A stretch of 34,995 bases of DNA. Source: Chthoniobacter flavus. GTDB lineage: Bacteria > Verrucomicrobiota > Verrucomicrobiia > Chthoniobacterales > JACTMZ01. The stretch spans positions 1 through 34,995 of the forward strand of contig CAMBSX010000006.1 of assembly GCA_945870655.1 (NCBI GenBank). The letters are read 5' to 3'. This document shows positions 27,257-34,995 of this stretch, piece after piece. The notes under the pieces are model-generated. The model was not told where the DNA came from. It searched no databases and saw nothing but the letters and a program-made list of their open reading frames with translations. Positions within the stretch are counted from its first letter, which is position 1, and every line of letters begins with the position of its first letter. Position numbers and translations under genes: made by a program.

Positions 27257-27895
27257 ATGAGGATCCGCCCGGTCTTTTTTTTCTTTCCCCTGCTTTTTGC
27301 CGGCTGCGCGCAGCTCGACCAGCGCCACACCATGCACATCAGTGTGGCCGACCAGAAGATGCTCGTCACCGACCAAGGCCAACCTGTGGCCACCTTTCCC
27401 ATCTCGACCTCGAAATTCGGGCTGAGTTCGCAACCGGGCAGCTACGGCACCCCGCTCGGCAAGCACCGCGTGTTGAAAAAGATCGGCCATGGTTTGCCGC
27501 CGGGGGCGGTTTTCAAGTCGCGCCGCTTCACCGGCGAGGTGCTGCCGGTTGATGCACCGGGACGCGATCCCATCGTTACCCGCATCCTCTGGCTCGGCGG
27601 CAAAGAGCGCGGCAACGGAAACAGCTTCGGCCGCTTTATTTACATCCACGGGACACCCGAGGAGCGCAACATCGGCCGCCCCGTCAGCTACGGGTGTATC
27701 CGCATGCGCTCGAGCGATGTCATTGCCTTGTTTGACCGCGTGGGGGTCGGCGCGCGAGTCGACATTTTCCGCGAGCCGCTGGCCGAACGGCTGCCCAAGC
27801 TGGTGCCGTCCCCGGGGTCAGCCGCCACGGCAGCTCCCGCGCCGCAACCGGAAGAATTCGCGGGTGCACCGCCTGATTCCCCGCGCGGAATCTGA
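27257..27895 (+). CDS. L,D-transpeptidase (YkuD family) lipoprotein
   Basis: Lipobox LLFAGC; MHISVADQKMLVTDQGQPVATFPISTSKFG; IYIHGTPEERNIGRPVSYGCIRMRSSDVIALFDRVGVGARVDI. Confidence 0.9.
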   Translation: MRIRPVFFFFPLLFAGCAQLDQRHTMHISVADQKMLVTDQGQPVATFPISTSKFGLSSQPGSYGTPLGKHRVLKKIGHGLPPGAVFKSRRFTGEVLPVDAPGRDPIVTRILWLGGKERGNGNSFGRFIYIHGTPEERNIGRPVSYGCIRMRSSDVIALFDRVGVGARVDIFREPLAERLPKLVPSPGSAATAAPAPQPEEFAGAPPDSPRGI

Positions 27896-27900
27896 CGTGC

Positions 27901-28593
27901 TCAGGCCTCCCGGGGTACCGCAGTGTGACGAATGTCCTGGGCTGAGGCGGCGAAGACAGCGTCTTCGGCAATGTTGGTCGCGTGGTCACCGACGCGTTCG
28001 AGGTTCCGCGCCATAAGCACGAGATCGAGATAATCGCGGATGCGGCTGGTGTTGTCGGCCATGCGCGCGGTCAGCTGATCGATGTAGGCATGATGCATGG
28101 CGTCGAGCTCACGGTCTCGCTCCTTCAGTCCTCGAGCCAACCCTTCGTCGCGGTCGGCGTAACTCCGGATGCTGTCGCGGAAAATACCCGCCGCGACGCG
28201 GCACATTTTGACCAAGCCGTCCGTCTCGGGCAGGGCAAGCGCCTCGTTGAGGCGGCGGGCGCGGCGGGCAATGCCCACGGCCTGATCACCCACGCGCTCG
28301 AGGTTGGTGCTGACTTTCATGGCGGCAACCACCTCCCGCAGATCGTTGGCCAACGGTTGGAACCGGACCAAAATGGCCACACCGGCCTCGTCGACCGACT
28401 TCTCCAGCATGTCAATTTCTGCGTCGTCCGCAATGACCCGCTCGCAAGCCTCGAAGCTTCGGGCGGAAAGACTTTCACTGGCGGAGGCCAGCAAGCGCTC
28501 GGTCAATGAGGCCATCATCAAGACCGTGTCGCGCATTGTGCGCAGGGCGTCGTCAAAGTCGCCCAGAATATGTTTGGCCGTGGTGAGGTCCAT
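27901..28593 (-). CDS. phoU: Phosphate signalling protein PhoU
   Basis: FDDALRTMRDTVLMMASLTERLLASASESL...NDLREVVAAMKVSTNLERVGDQAVGIARRA...ARNLERVGDHATNIAEDAVF; ATG 28593. Confidence 0.93.
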   Translation of the reverse strand: MDLTTAKHILGDFDDALRTMRDTVLMMASLTERLLASASESLSARSFEACERVIADDAEIDMLEKSVDEAGVAILVRFQPLANDLREVVAAMKVSTNLERVGDQAVGIARRARRLNEALALPETDGLVKMCRVAAGIFRDSIRSYADRDEGLARGLKERDRELDAMHHAYIDQLTARMADNTSRIRDYLDLVLMARNLERVGDHATNIAEDAVFAASAQDIRHTAVPREA

Positions 28594-28757
28594 CACGTCA
28601 TAGATTAGGCCTGCGGGGGTCCAGCCGCAAGCAGAGGAACGAACTTTGGAGAGTCTCGGCAAAAACCCGGGCCAAATGTGACAAATCCGCCACGGCCATG
28701 CTTTTCGCTTCTTTCGGGCCAGCCGAGCAACGAGACTTTGCCCTTAATCTTTTGCCC

Positions 28758-29759
28758 ATGAAAAATTCACTCTTTCACTTTGTCATCTTGGCGGCCGGCT
28801 TGACCGCGCCTCTCCAGGCCCAGCAACTTTCCGGTGCGGGCGCCACCTTCCCTGCACCCCTCTACCAACGCTGGGCGGTCGAATACAACAAGCAGGTTCC
28901 GGCCATCGAGGTGAACTACCAGTCGGTCGGCAGTGGGGCCGGGGTGAAAAACTTCCTCCAAGGAGTGGTTGATTTCGGGGCGAGCGATGCGGCCATAACC
29001 GACGCCGAAATCGCCCAGTCGCCACGCGGAGCGGTCATGATTCCGGTCACCGCCGGCAGTGTGGTGCTGGCCTACAATCTCGAGGGCGTTACCGGGCTGA
29101 AACTCTCCCGCGCCGCGCTGGCCGGCATCTTCCTGGGCACGATCACCAAGTGGAACGATCCGGCCATCGTTGCGGCCAACCCCGGTCTGCCGCTCCCCGC
29201 ACGCCCCATCACGGTGGCCTACCGTTCGGACGGAAGCGGGACAACCTATGTTTTCACCCAGCATCTGGCCGCAATCAGCCCCGAATTCGATGAAGAAGTG
29301 GGATACGACAAATCGGTGACTTTCCCCGTCGGGGTGGGCGGCAAAGGCAACGAGGGGGTCACCGCGCTGGTCAAACAAACACCCGGATGCATCGGCTATG
29401 TCGAATTCGGCTACGCCGAACAGAACAAATTGCCGGTCGCCTCGGTCGAAAACAAGTCGGGCAACTTCATTGTGCCCACGCCACTCAGCGGTGCCGCCGC
29501 GCTGGCCTCGGTCGAGTTGCCGGAAAACCTTCGGGCGTGGCCGGTCGACACCACGGCTCCGGACGGCTACCCCATCGCCTCGTTCACCTGGCTTTTGCTC
29601 TACCAAAAGTATGACAATGCCGCGAAGCTCAAAGCGCTCAAGGACTTCGTCACCTACGGGCTGACCGAGGGCCAGTCCTTTGCGGTGGATCTGGGCTACA
29701 TCCCGCTGCCCGAGTCCGTGGTGGCCAAGGCCAACGCGGCGCTTTCCACCATCGATTAA
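28758..29759 (+). CDS. pstS: Phosphate ABC transporter substrate-binding protein
   Basis: LSGAGATFPAPLYQRWAVEYNK, VNYQSVGSGAGVKNFLQGVVDFGASDAAIT, YRSDGSGTTYVFTQHL; ATG 28758. Confidence 0.95.
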   Translation: MKNSLFHFVILAAGLTAPLQAQQLSGAGATFPAPLYQRWAVEYNKQVPAIEVNYQSVGSGAGVKNFLQGVVDFGASDAAITDAEIAQSPRGAVMIPVTAGSVVLAYNLEGVTGLKLSRAALAGIFLGTITKWNDPAIVAANPGLPLPARPITVAYRSDGSGTTYVFTQHLAAISPEFDEEVGYDKSVTFPVGVGGKGNEGVTALVKQTPGCIGYVEFGYAEQNKLPVASVENKSGNFIVPTPLSGAAALASVELPENLRAWPVDTTAPDGYPIASFTWLLLYQKYDNAAKLKALKDFVTYGLTEGQSFAVDLGYIPLPESVVAKANAALSTID

Positions 29760-29775
29760 GCGGACCCGTCTTACC

Positions 29776-30732
29776 ATGACGACCGACAAGACCAGCTCGG
29801 GCGGCATCCATGACAGCGTGGCGCGCAGGCTTCCGGATTTTTTCCGCTGGTTCACCGCGCTGGCCGCGGCTTCCTCGGTCTTCGTGCTCGGCTGGATTTT
29901 CTGGGAGGTGTTCCAGGAAGCCAAACCGGCCCTCGAGCAATACGGCCTTGGTTTTTTGACCAGCGCGCAGTGGCAGCCCAACCGTGACCGCTACGGCGTG
30001 CTGCCCTTCCTTGTCGGCACCGTGGCCACCGCGATCATCGCCTTGGTCCTGGCTTTCCCCCCGGGTTTGGCCATTGCCATCTTTTTGAGCGAGGATTTCC
30101 TGCCCCGTCAGGCCCGTGATTTTGTCCGTTTTGTCGTCGAGTTACTCGCCGCCATCCCCAGCGTGGTCTACGGACTATGGGGCATCTTTGTCGTGGTTCC
30201 CCTCATCCAGTCTTTGGGCACCTGGGTCACGGAGCGCTGCGGCCATCTTCCTTTCCTAACCGGTCCGGCCTACGGCAATTCCCTGCTCACTGCCGGAGTG
30301 GTCCTTGCTCTTATGGTGCTGCCTACCATCACGGCGATATCGCGCGCATCGCTCGTTGCCGTGCCGCGGACCTTGCGGGAGGGGGCCTATGCCCTTGGCG
30401 CCACCCGCTGGGAAGCCATCCTCGGGGTCATTCTCCCCACCGCCGCACCGGGAGTGGTTGCGGCAACCATCCTCGCGCTGGGACGGGCCATGGGTGAGAC
30501 GATGGCTGTGGCCATGCTCATCGGGAACAGTTCGCGCCTCTCTTGGTCAATTTTTGCCCCCTCCGGCACCCTGGCTAGCCTGCTGGCCAACCAATTCGGC
30601 GAGGCCGAGGGCATGCAGGTTGCCGCTTTGATGTATGCCGCACTGGTGCTTGTTGCCCTCACCCTCGCGGTCAATTTCGCCGGCGAAGCCGTATTGCGCT
30701 ACACCGAAAAAAGAACGGCGGGTATCCGCTGA
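29776..30732 (+). CDS. pstC: Phosphate ABC transporter permease PstC
   Basis: PFLVGTVATAIIALVLAFPPGLAIAIFLSED, AIPSVVYGLWGIFVVVP, GATRWEAILGVILPTAAPGVVAATILALGRAMGETMAVAMLIGN. Confidence 0.94.
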   Translation: MTTDKTSSGGIHDSVARRLPDFFRWFTALAAASSVFVLGWIFWEVFQEAKPALEQYGLGFLTSAQWQPNRDRYGVLPFLVGTVATAIIALVLAFPPGLAIAIFLSEDFLPRQARDFVRFVVELLAAIPSVVYGLWGIFVVVPLIQSLGTWVTERCGHLPFLTGPAYGNSLLTAGVVLALMVLPTITAISRASLVAVPRTLREGAYALGATRWEAILGVILPTAAPGVVAATILALGRAMGETMAVAMLIGNSSRLSWSIFAPSGTLASLLANQFGEAEGMQVAALMYAALVLVALTLAVNFAGEAVLRYTEKRTAGIR

Positions 30733-30737
30733 CGCGT

Positions 30738-31628
30738 ATGGATAATCCTCTCACCCACACCGAGGACTTCTTCAAGGAAGACGGCATCGAGTCGACCAAA
30801 CTGATCGGCCGCTCCTTGGGCAACCGTCTCCTCACCGGCCTGTGCATCGCGCTGTCCTTCGCGGCACTCGTGCCCCTCGCGTCCATCCTGTACCTTGTGG
30901 TGAAGAATGGCCTGCCTTTGCTGGACTGGTCGATTTTCACCCAGTTGCCGCCCGCGGCCGGAATGACCGGAGGCGGCTTCGGCAACGCGGTGGTCGGCAC
31001 TTTCCTCATGGTCGGGATCGGACTTGCCCTGTCCGGGCCGCCCGGCATCCTCGCCGCAATTTACATCTGCGAATACGATCCGGCCGGGCGCCTTGCCACC
31101 GTCACCCGCTTCACGGCCAAACTTCTCACCGGGATCCCATCCATCATTTGCGGCGTTTTCGCTTTCGCCGCGATTGTTTTGGCCACCGGAAAATTCTCCG
31201 CCGTGGCCGGCGGTGTCGCCCTCGGCGTGCTCATGCTACCGACCATTCTGCTCACCTCGGAGCAGGCCCTGCTCGGGGTGCAGCGGTCCTACCGCGAGGC
31301 GTCCTACGGCCTTGGGGCCACGCGCTTCCAAACAATCAGCCGCATCGTCCTGCCCGAGGCCATGCCGGCCATCATGACCGGAGTGATGCTTGCCGTGGCC
31401 CGCGCGGCTGGGGAAACCGCACCCCTTGTCTTCACCGCACTCTTCAGCCAGTTCTGGATGTCCTCGCTGATGGAGCCGACGGCCTCTCTGGCCGTGCTTA
31501 TTTACAATTTTTCCATCGTTCCCTTCGAATATCAGGTGAAAATGGCTTGGACCGCTTCCCTCGTGCTGGTTCTCCTTGTCACGGCGACCAACGTGACCGC
31601 CCAACTCGTTTTCAGCAAAAAACACTGA
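30738..31628 (+). CDS. pstA: Phosphate ABC transporter permease PstA
   Basis: GGFGNAVVGTFLMVGIGLALSGPPGILAAIYICEY, GIPSIICGVFAFA, SYGLGATRFQTISRIVLPEAMPAIMTGVMLAVARAAGETAPLVFTA. Confidence 0.94.
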   Translation: MDNPLTHTEDFFKEDGIESTKLIGRSLGNRLLTGLCIALSFAALVPLASILYLVVKNGLPLLDWSIFTQLPPAAGMTGGGFGNAVVGTFLMVGIGLALSGPPGILAAIYICEYDPAGRLATVTRFTAKLLTGIPSIICGVFAFAAIVLATGKFSAVAGGVALGVLMLPTILLTSEQALLGVQRSYREASYGLGATRFQTISRIVLPEAMPAIMTGVMLAVARAAGETAPLVFTALFSQFWMSSLMEPTASLAVLIYNFSIVPFEYQVKMAWTASLVLVLLVTATNVTAQLVFSKKH

Positions 31629-31631
31629 CCC

Positions 31632-32447
31632 ATGCCCGACGCAACCACTTCCCTCCCCGGTCCCGCCCGGGAAACGCCTCCGCCTGCCGGAGGGCGGACC
31701 ATCATCTCGGTGCGCGACTTCAACTTCTTCTACGGCAAGAACCAGGCCCTGCACAACGTCGTCCTGGATATCCCCGAGCGTCAGGTCACCGCTTTCATCG
31801 GACCTTCCGGTTGCGGGAAAACGACCCTCCTCCGCAATTTCAACCGGATGAACGAATTGATCGACGGCGTGCGGCACACCGGGGAAATCACCTTGGCCGG
31901 ACGGAGCCTGTGGGATCCTGCCCTCGAAGTGATCGCCTTGCGGAGATTGGTCGGCATGGTTTTCCAGAGGTCCAACCCCTTCGCCAAGTCGATCTACGAA
32001 AACGTGGTCTACAGCCTGCGCATTGGCGGCCAGCACGACCGCGCCCTGCTCGACGAGGCGGCCGAGCGCAGTTTGCGCGGCGCCGCCTTGTGGGACGAGG
32101 TCAAAGATCGCTTGCACCAGAGTGCTCTCGGGCTCTCCGGCGGGCAAATGCAGCGGCTCTGCATTGCGCGCGCCATTGCCAACCGGCCAAGGGTTCTGCT
32201 CATGGACGAACCGTGCTCCGCCCTGGATCCCATCGCCACGGCCCGGGTCGAGCAGCTGATCAGCGAGCTGAAAAAAGAATTCACCATTGTCATCGTGACC
32301 CACAACATGCAACAGGCCACCCGCTGCTCGGACCACACCGGCTTCTTCTATCTTGGCAAGTTGGTGGAATTCGGCACCACGGCGAAAATTTTCACCAGCC
32401 CGTCGGAAAAACGCACCGAGGACTACATCACCGGCCGCTTCGGCTGA
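31632..32447 (+). CDS. pstB: Phosphate ABC transporter ATP-binding protein PstB
   Basis: [79 protein letters not shown]. Confidence 0.95.
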   Translation: MPDATTSLPGPARETPPPAGGRTIISVRDFNFFYGKNQALHNVVLDIPERQVTAFIGPSGCGKTTLLRNFNRMNELIDGVRHTGEITLAGRSLWDPALEVIALRRLVGMVFQRSNPFAKSIYENVVYSLRIGGQHDRALLDEAAERSLRGAALWDEVKDRLHQSALGLSGGQMQRLCIARAIANRPRVLLMDEPCSALDPIATARVEQLISELKKEFTIVIVTHNMQQATRCSDHTGFFYLGKLVEFGTTAKIFTSPSEKRTEDYITGRFG

Positions 32448-32539
32448 CCCTTTACTCTGTCGGGGACGGTCCATGTGACGGAAAATTCACATTCCACGGC
32501 TGTCCTGCAAAAGCACTTCCGCCCTATTCTCTCAGGTCC

Positions 32540-34210
32540 ATGTCTTCGCCCGCCCAATCGGTCCGCTTTGTCACGGTGCGCGCCTGCTTGCTCGCGGCGG
32601 GCCTGACCGTATTTCTGGCCGCGCCCCGCGAGGCCGCGCGGGCCGTGCCGACCACGGATGCGGAGGGGGAAAACACCGGCTCCGACTTGCCGCCTCCATC
32701 TTTCCACATCCGCGAGTACCGCGTCATCGGATCGCGCCACCTGCCGCGCGATCAGGTTGATTACGCTGTCTATGCTTACCTCGGCCCGGAGCGCACGGCG
32801 GAGGATGTCGAATTGGCCCGTGCCGCACTCGAGCAAAGATACCATCGTGCGGGCTATCAGACGGTGGTCGTGGAGGTTCCTCCCCAGGATCCGACCAGTG
32901 GGGTCATTGTCCTCAGCGTGCAGGAAATGCCGGTGGGACGGCTCACCGTCCGGGGGTCGAAGTACCACGACATCGAAAGGATCAAACGTCTGGCTCCCTC
33001 CCTCGCCGAAGGGTCCATCCCGAACTTCCGCGACGTCGAGAAAGACGTTATCCGCCTCAACCGGCGTGCCGATCTGCGGGTCACGCCGGAATTCAAACCC
33101 GGCGCCATGCCGGGCTCGGTTGACGTGGAACTGGTGGTGGAAGATTCCTTTCCCCTCCACGGCAGCGTGGAGCTGAACAACCGCTACAGCGCCAACACCA
33201 CGCCGCTGCGCCTCGACGCCTCTTTGCGCTACGACAATCTCTGGCAGCTCGGCCACACCATCGGCGCGGCATTCCAGGTCGCGCCGCAGGACGCCGACGA
33301 TGCCCTCGTTTACTCCGGTTACTATCTCGCCCCGGTACCGCGCGTGGAGTGGCTCTCCCTCATGGCGCAGGCCATCCGTCAAAACAGCGACGTCTCGACC
33401 CTCGGGGGCAGCGCTTCGACCGGCAACGGCGAGATCTACGGCGGACGCCTCATCGCCGAGTTGCCCACCCGCCACACCGGCATGTTCCACAACCTCACCT
33501 TCGGGATGGATTACAAGAATTTCGAGCAGTCGCTATCCTTCAACAACGTGTTGATCGATTCCTCGCCGGTCACCTACTACCCCTTCCTCCTCAGCTACAA
33601 CGGTTTCTGGATGGGCAAGGATTACCGCTTCCAATTCGACGGGTCCATCAACTGGCATTTCCGCGGGATGGGCAGCGGGGAGGTGGAATTCGACAACCGG
33701 CGCTACGCGGCCAACGGCAACTATTTTTACTTCCGCGGTCTGGCCAGCTACGAGCACGACCTCTGGCAGGACTTCCAAGTCAAAGCGCTGCTCCAAGGCC
33801 AGGCCACCGACAATGCCTTGGTCGACAGCGAGCAATTTTCGGTCGGCGGGCTCACCACGGTGCGCGGCTACCTCGAATCCCAAGCGGTGGGAGACAGTGC
33901 CATCGCCGGGACATTGGAAGTCCGCTCCCCTTCGCTCCTGCGCTGGTGGATCAAAAACGACCGGCACGAAGTCCGCCTGCTCGGCTTCCTTGATGCCGGT
34001 TCCGTCTTCATCAATGATCCCTTGCCCGAACAGACCACCAACTTCAACCTGCTCAGCCTCGGCTTCGGGGCGCTGGCCACATTCATGGACTGGCTGAATG
34101 GTGCGGTCTACGTCGGTATTCCGCAAATCTCGCAAGGCTCGACCGAGGCGGATAGCTACCGGCCGGCCGGCAGTCCGATGCTCGTTTTCCGCGCTTGGGC
34201 GGAATTTTAA
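32540..34210 (+). CDS. TpsB/ShlB/FhaC-like outer-membrane transporter (POTRA + beta-barrel)
   Basis: N-terminal signal sequence; POTRA-like FHIREYRVIGSRHLPRDQVDYAVYAYLGPERTAEDVELARAALEQRYHRAGYQTVVVEVPPQ; LNRRADLRVTPEFKPGAMPGSVDVELVVED; VRGY motif (GGLTTVRGYLESQAVGD); C-terminal aromatic AEF; ATG 32540 inside an artefactually long ORF. Confidence 0.85.
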   Translation: MSSPAQSVRFVTVRACLLAAGLTVFLAAPREAARAVPTTDAEGENTGSDLPPPSFHIREYRVIGSRHLPRDQVDYAVYAYLGPERTAEDVELARAALEQRYHRAGYQTVVVEVPPQDPTSGVIVLSVQEMPVGRLTVRGSKYHDIERIKRLAPSLAEGSIPNFRDVEKDVIRLNRRADLRVTPEFKPGAMPGSVDVELVVEDSFPLHGSVELNNRYSANTTPLRLDASLRYDNLWQLGHTIGAAFQVAPQDADDALVYSGYYLAPVPRVEWLSLMAQAIRQNSDVSTLGGSASTGNGEIYGGRLIAELPTRHTGMFHNLTFGMDYKNFEQSLSFNNVLIDSSPVTYYPFLLSYNGFWMGKDYRFQFDGSINWHFRGMGSGEVEFDNRRYAANGNYFYFRGLASYEHDLWQDFQVKALLQGQATDNALVDSEQFSVGGLTTVRGYLESQAVGDSAIAGTLEVRSPSLLRWWIKNDRHEVRLLGFLDAGSVFINDPLPEQTTNFNLLSLGFGALATFMDWLNGAVYVGIPQISQGSTEADSYRPAGSPMLVFRAWAEF

Positions 34211-34211
34211 T

Positions 34212-34995
34212 ATGAAATCCTACCCCCTTATTCTCCGCGCTCTCGTCCTGATCCTTGCCGGGTTGACCCTCGCCGCAACGGTCTCGGCCGCCGCGCCCGA
34301 TTGGTGGAAAGAGGAGTGGACCGGGCGGACCAAGTTCACCCTCGACCCCGCAGCGGAGGGAGCGGAGATCGGGGGCGAAACGGGCGAAACCGTGGTGCTC
34401 GTGCGCCTGCATCCGGGCAACCTTCCCTTCGACCTCGTCCAGCCCGACGGCAGCGACCTCCGCTTCGTCGCCGCCGATGGACAAGTTCTGCCCTTCCACC
34501 TCGAAAAATTCGACCCGCTCATGGCGGAGGGCTTTGCTTGGGTGAGAGTCCCGGCCGCCGGGGAAAAAGGGGCCGCTGAATTTTTCCTCTACTACGGCAA
34601 CGCCGCGCCCGAGGCCGAGGGCGCTCCGGACCAGGCCAAAACCTACCCCGAGAACGCGGCTTTCGTTTACCACCTCAACGAACGAGGCACCCCGCCCCAA
34701 GATGCCACGGCCAACGCCTCCCACGCCGGAAGCGCCGGAAGCATCTCCGAGGGAACCATCGTGGCCGACGGCTTGCGCCTGGTTGGACGCGATCCGGTTT
34801 CCATTCCCGGTTCGGCCGCCAATGCATGGAGTGCGGACGGCAGCCTCACACTCATTTTCTGGGTCAAACCGATCGCCACGGCCAACGAAGCCATTCTTTT
34901 CACCCGCCCGGGCGCCGGAAATTTCCGCTTGGGCCTGGCTTCCGGCGGTGCCCCTTTCCTCGAAATCGACGGCCAACCCCGCGCGGTGGCCGCGG
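34212..34995 (+). CDS. Secreted DUF2341-like protein with LamG-like region (3' truncated by window edge)
   Basis: Open from ATG 34212 to the window end (checked by hand); signal peptide MKSYPLILRALVLILAGLTLAATVSAAA then PDWWKEEWTGRTKFTLD (DUF2341-type), ...FFLYYGN..., then NAWSADGSLTLIFWVKPIATANEAILFTRPG (LamG-like). Confidence 0.7.
   Translation, partial: MKSYPLILRALVLILAGLTLAATVSAAAPDWWKEEWTGRTKFTLDPAAEGAEIGGETGETVVLVRLHPGNLPFDLVQPDGSDLRFVAADGQVLPFHLEKFDPLMAEGFAWVRVPAAGEKGAAEFFLYYGNAAPEAEGAPDQAKTYPENAAFVYHLNERGTPPQDATANASHAGSAGSISEGTIVADGLRLVGRDPVSIPGSAANAWSADGSLTLIFWVKPIATANEAILFTRPGAGNFRLGLASGGAPFLEIDGQPRAVAA

Noticed and set aside
28594-28757. Pho box upstream of pstS
   Set aside because: Only a single weak half-site-like string (TTTGTCAC on the minus strand); no paired CTGTCAT-type repeat seen
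30842-32539. N-terminal half of the 1122-aa ORF ending at 34210
   Set aside because: This part is an out-of-frame R/H-rich shadow of pstA/pstB; the real protein starts at ATG 32540
1-34995. CRISPR arrays, transposons, prophage or defence islands
   Set aside because: No regularly spaced repeats, transposase, integrase or known defence genes seen in any frame

Overview
GC-rich bacterial chromosomal segment; the gene content and secreted-protein style suggest Verrucomicrobiota-like (inference only). Contents left to right: the 3' end of a zinc-ribbon + bactofilin-like protein; a secreted beta-propeller-like protein (-); a complex I cluster nuoHIJKLMN; a cytidylate kinase-like protein; a tightly overlapping purine operon purN-purL-purQ-purF-purDM, in which PurD and PurM are fused; crcB; a secreted LEA-like low-complexity protein (-); ppk2; yjbQ (-); hflX (-) and miaA (-); an RRM protein with an Arg-rich disordered N-terminus (-); a secreted internally duplicated helical protein (-); phoR/phoB (-); an L,D-transpeptidase lipoprotein; phoU (-); pstS-pstC-pstA-pstB; a TpsB/ShlB-like outer-membrane transporter; and a truncated DUF2341/LamG-like protein running off the right edge. 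Most of the window is ordinary housekeeping. Items most worth a second look: (i) an intrinsic-terminator-like hairpin oriented toward phoB, with phoU/phoBR on one strand interrupted by an opposite-strand L,D-transpeptidase; (ii) the PurD-PurM fusion and the PurS-like N-terminal extension of PurL; (iii) the TpsB + DUF2341/LamG pair at the right edge; (iv) two unusual secreted repeat proteins. No CRISPR array, rRNA, tRNA, transposase or phage module was recognised. All family calls are from reading the translations; no database search was run.
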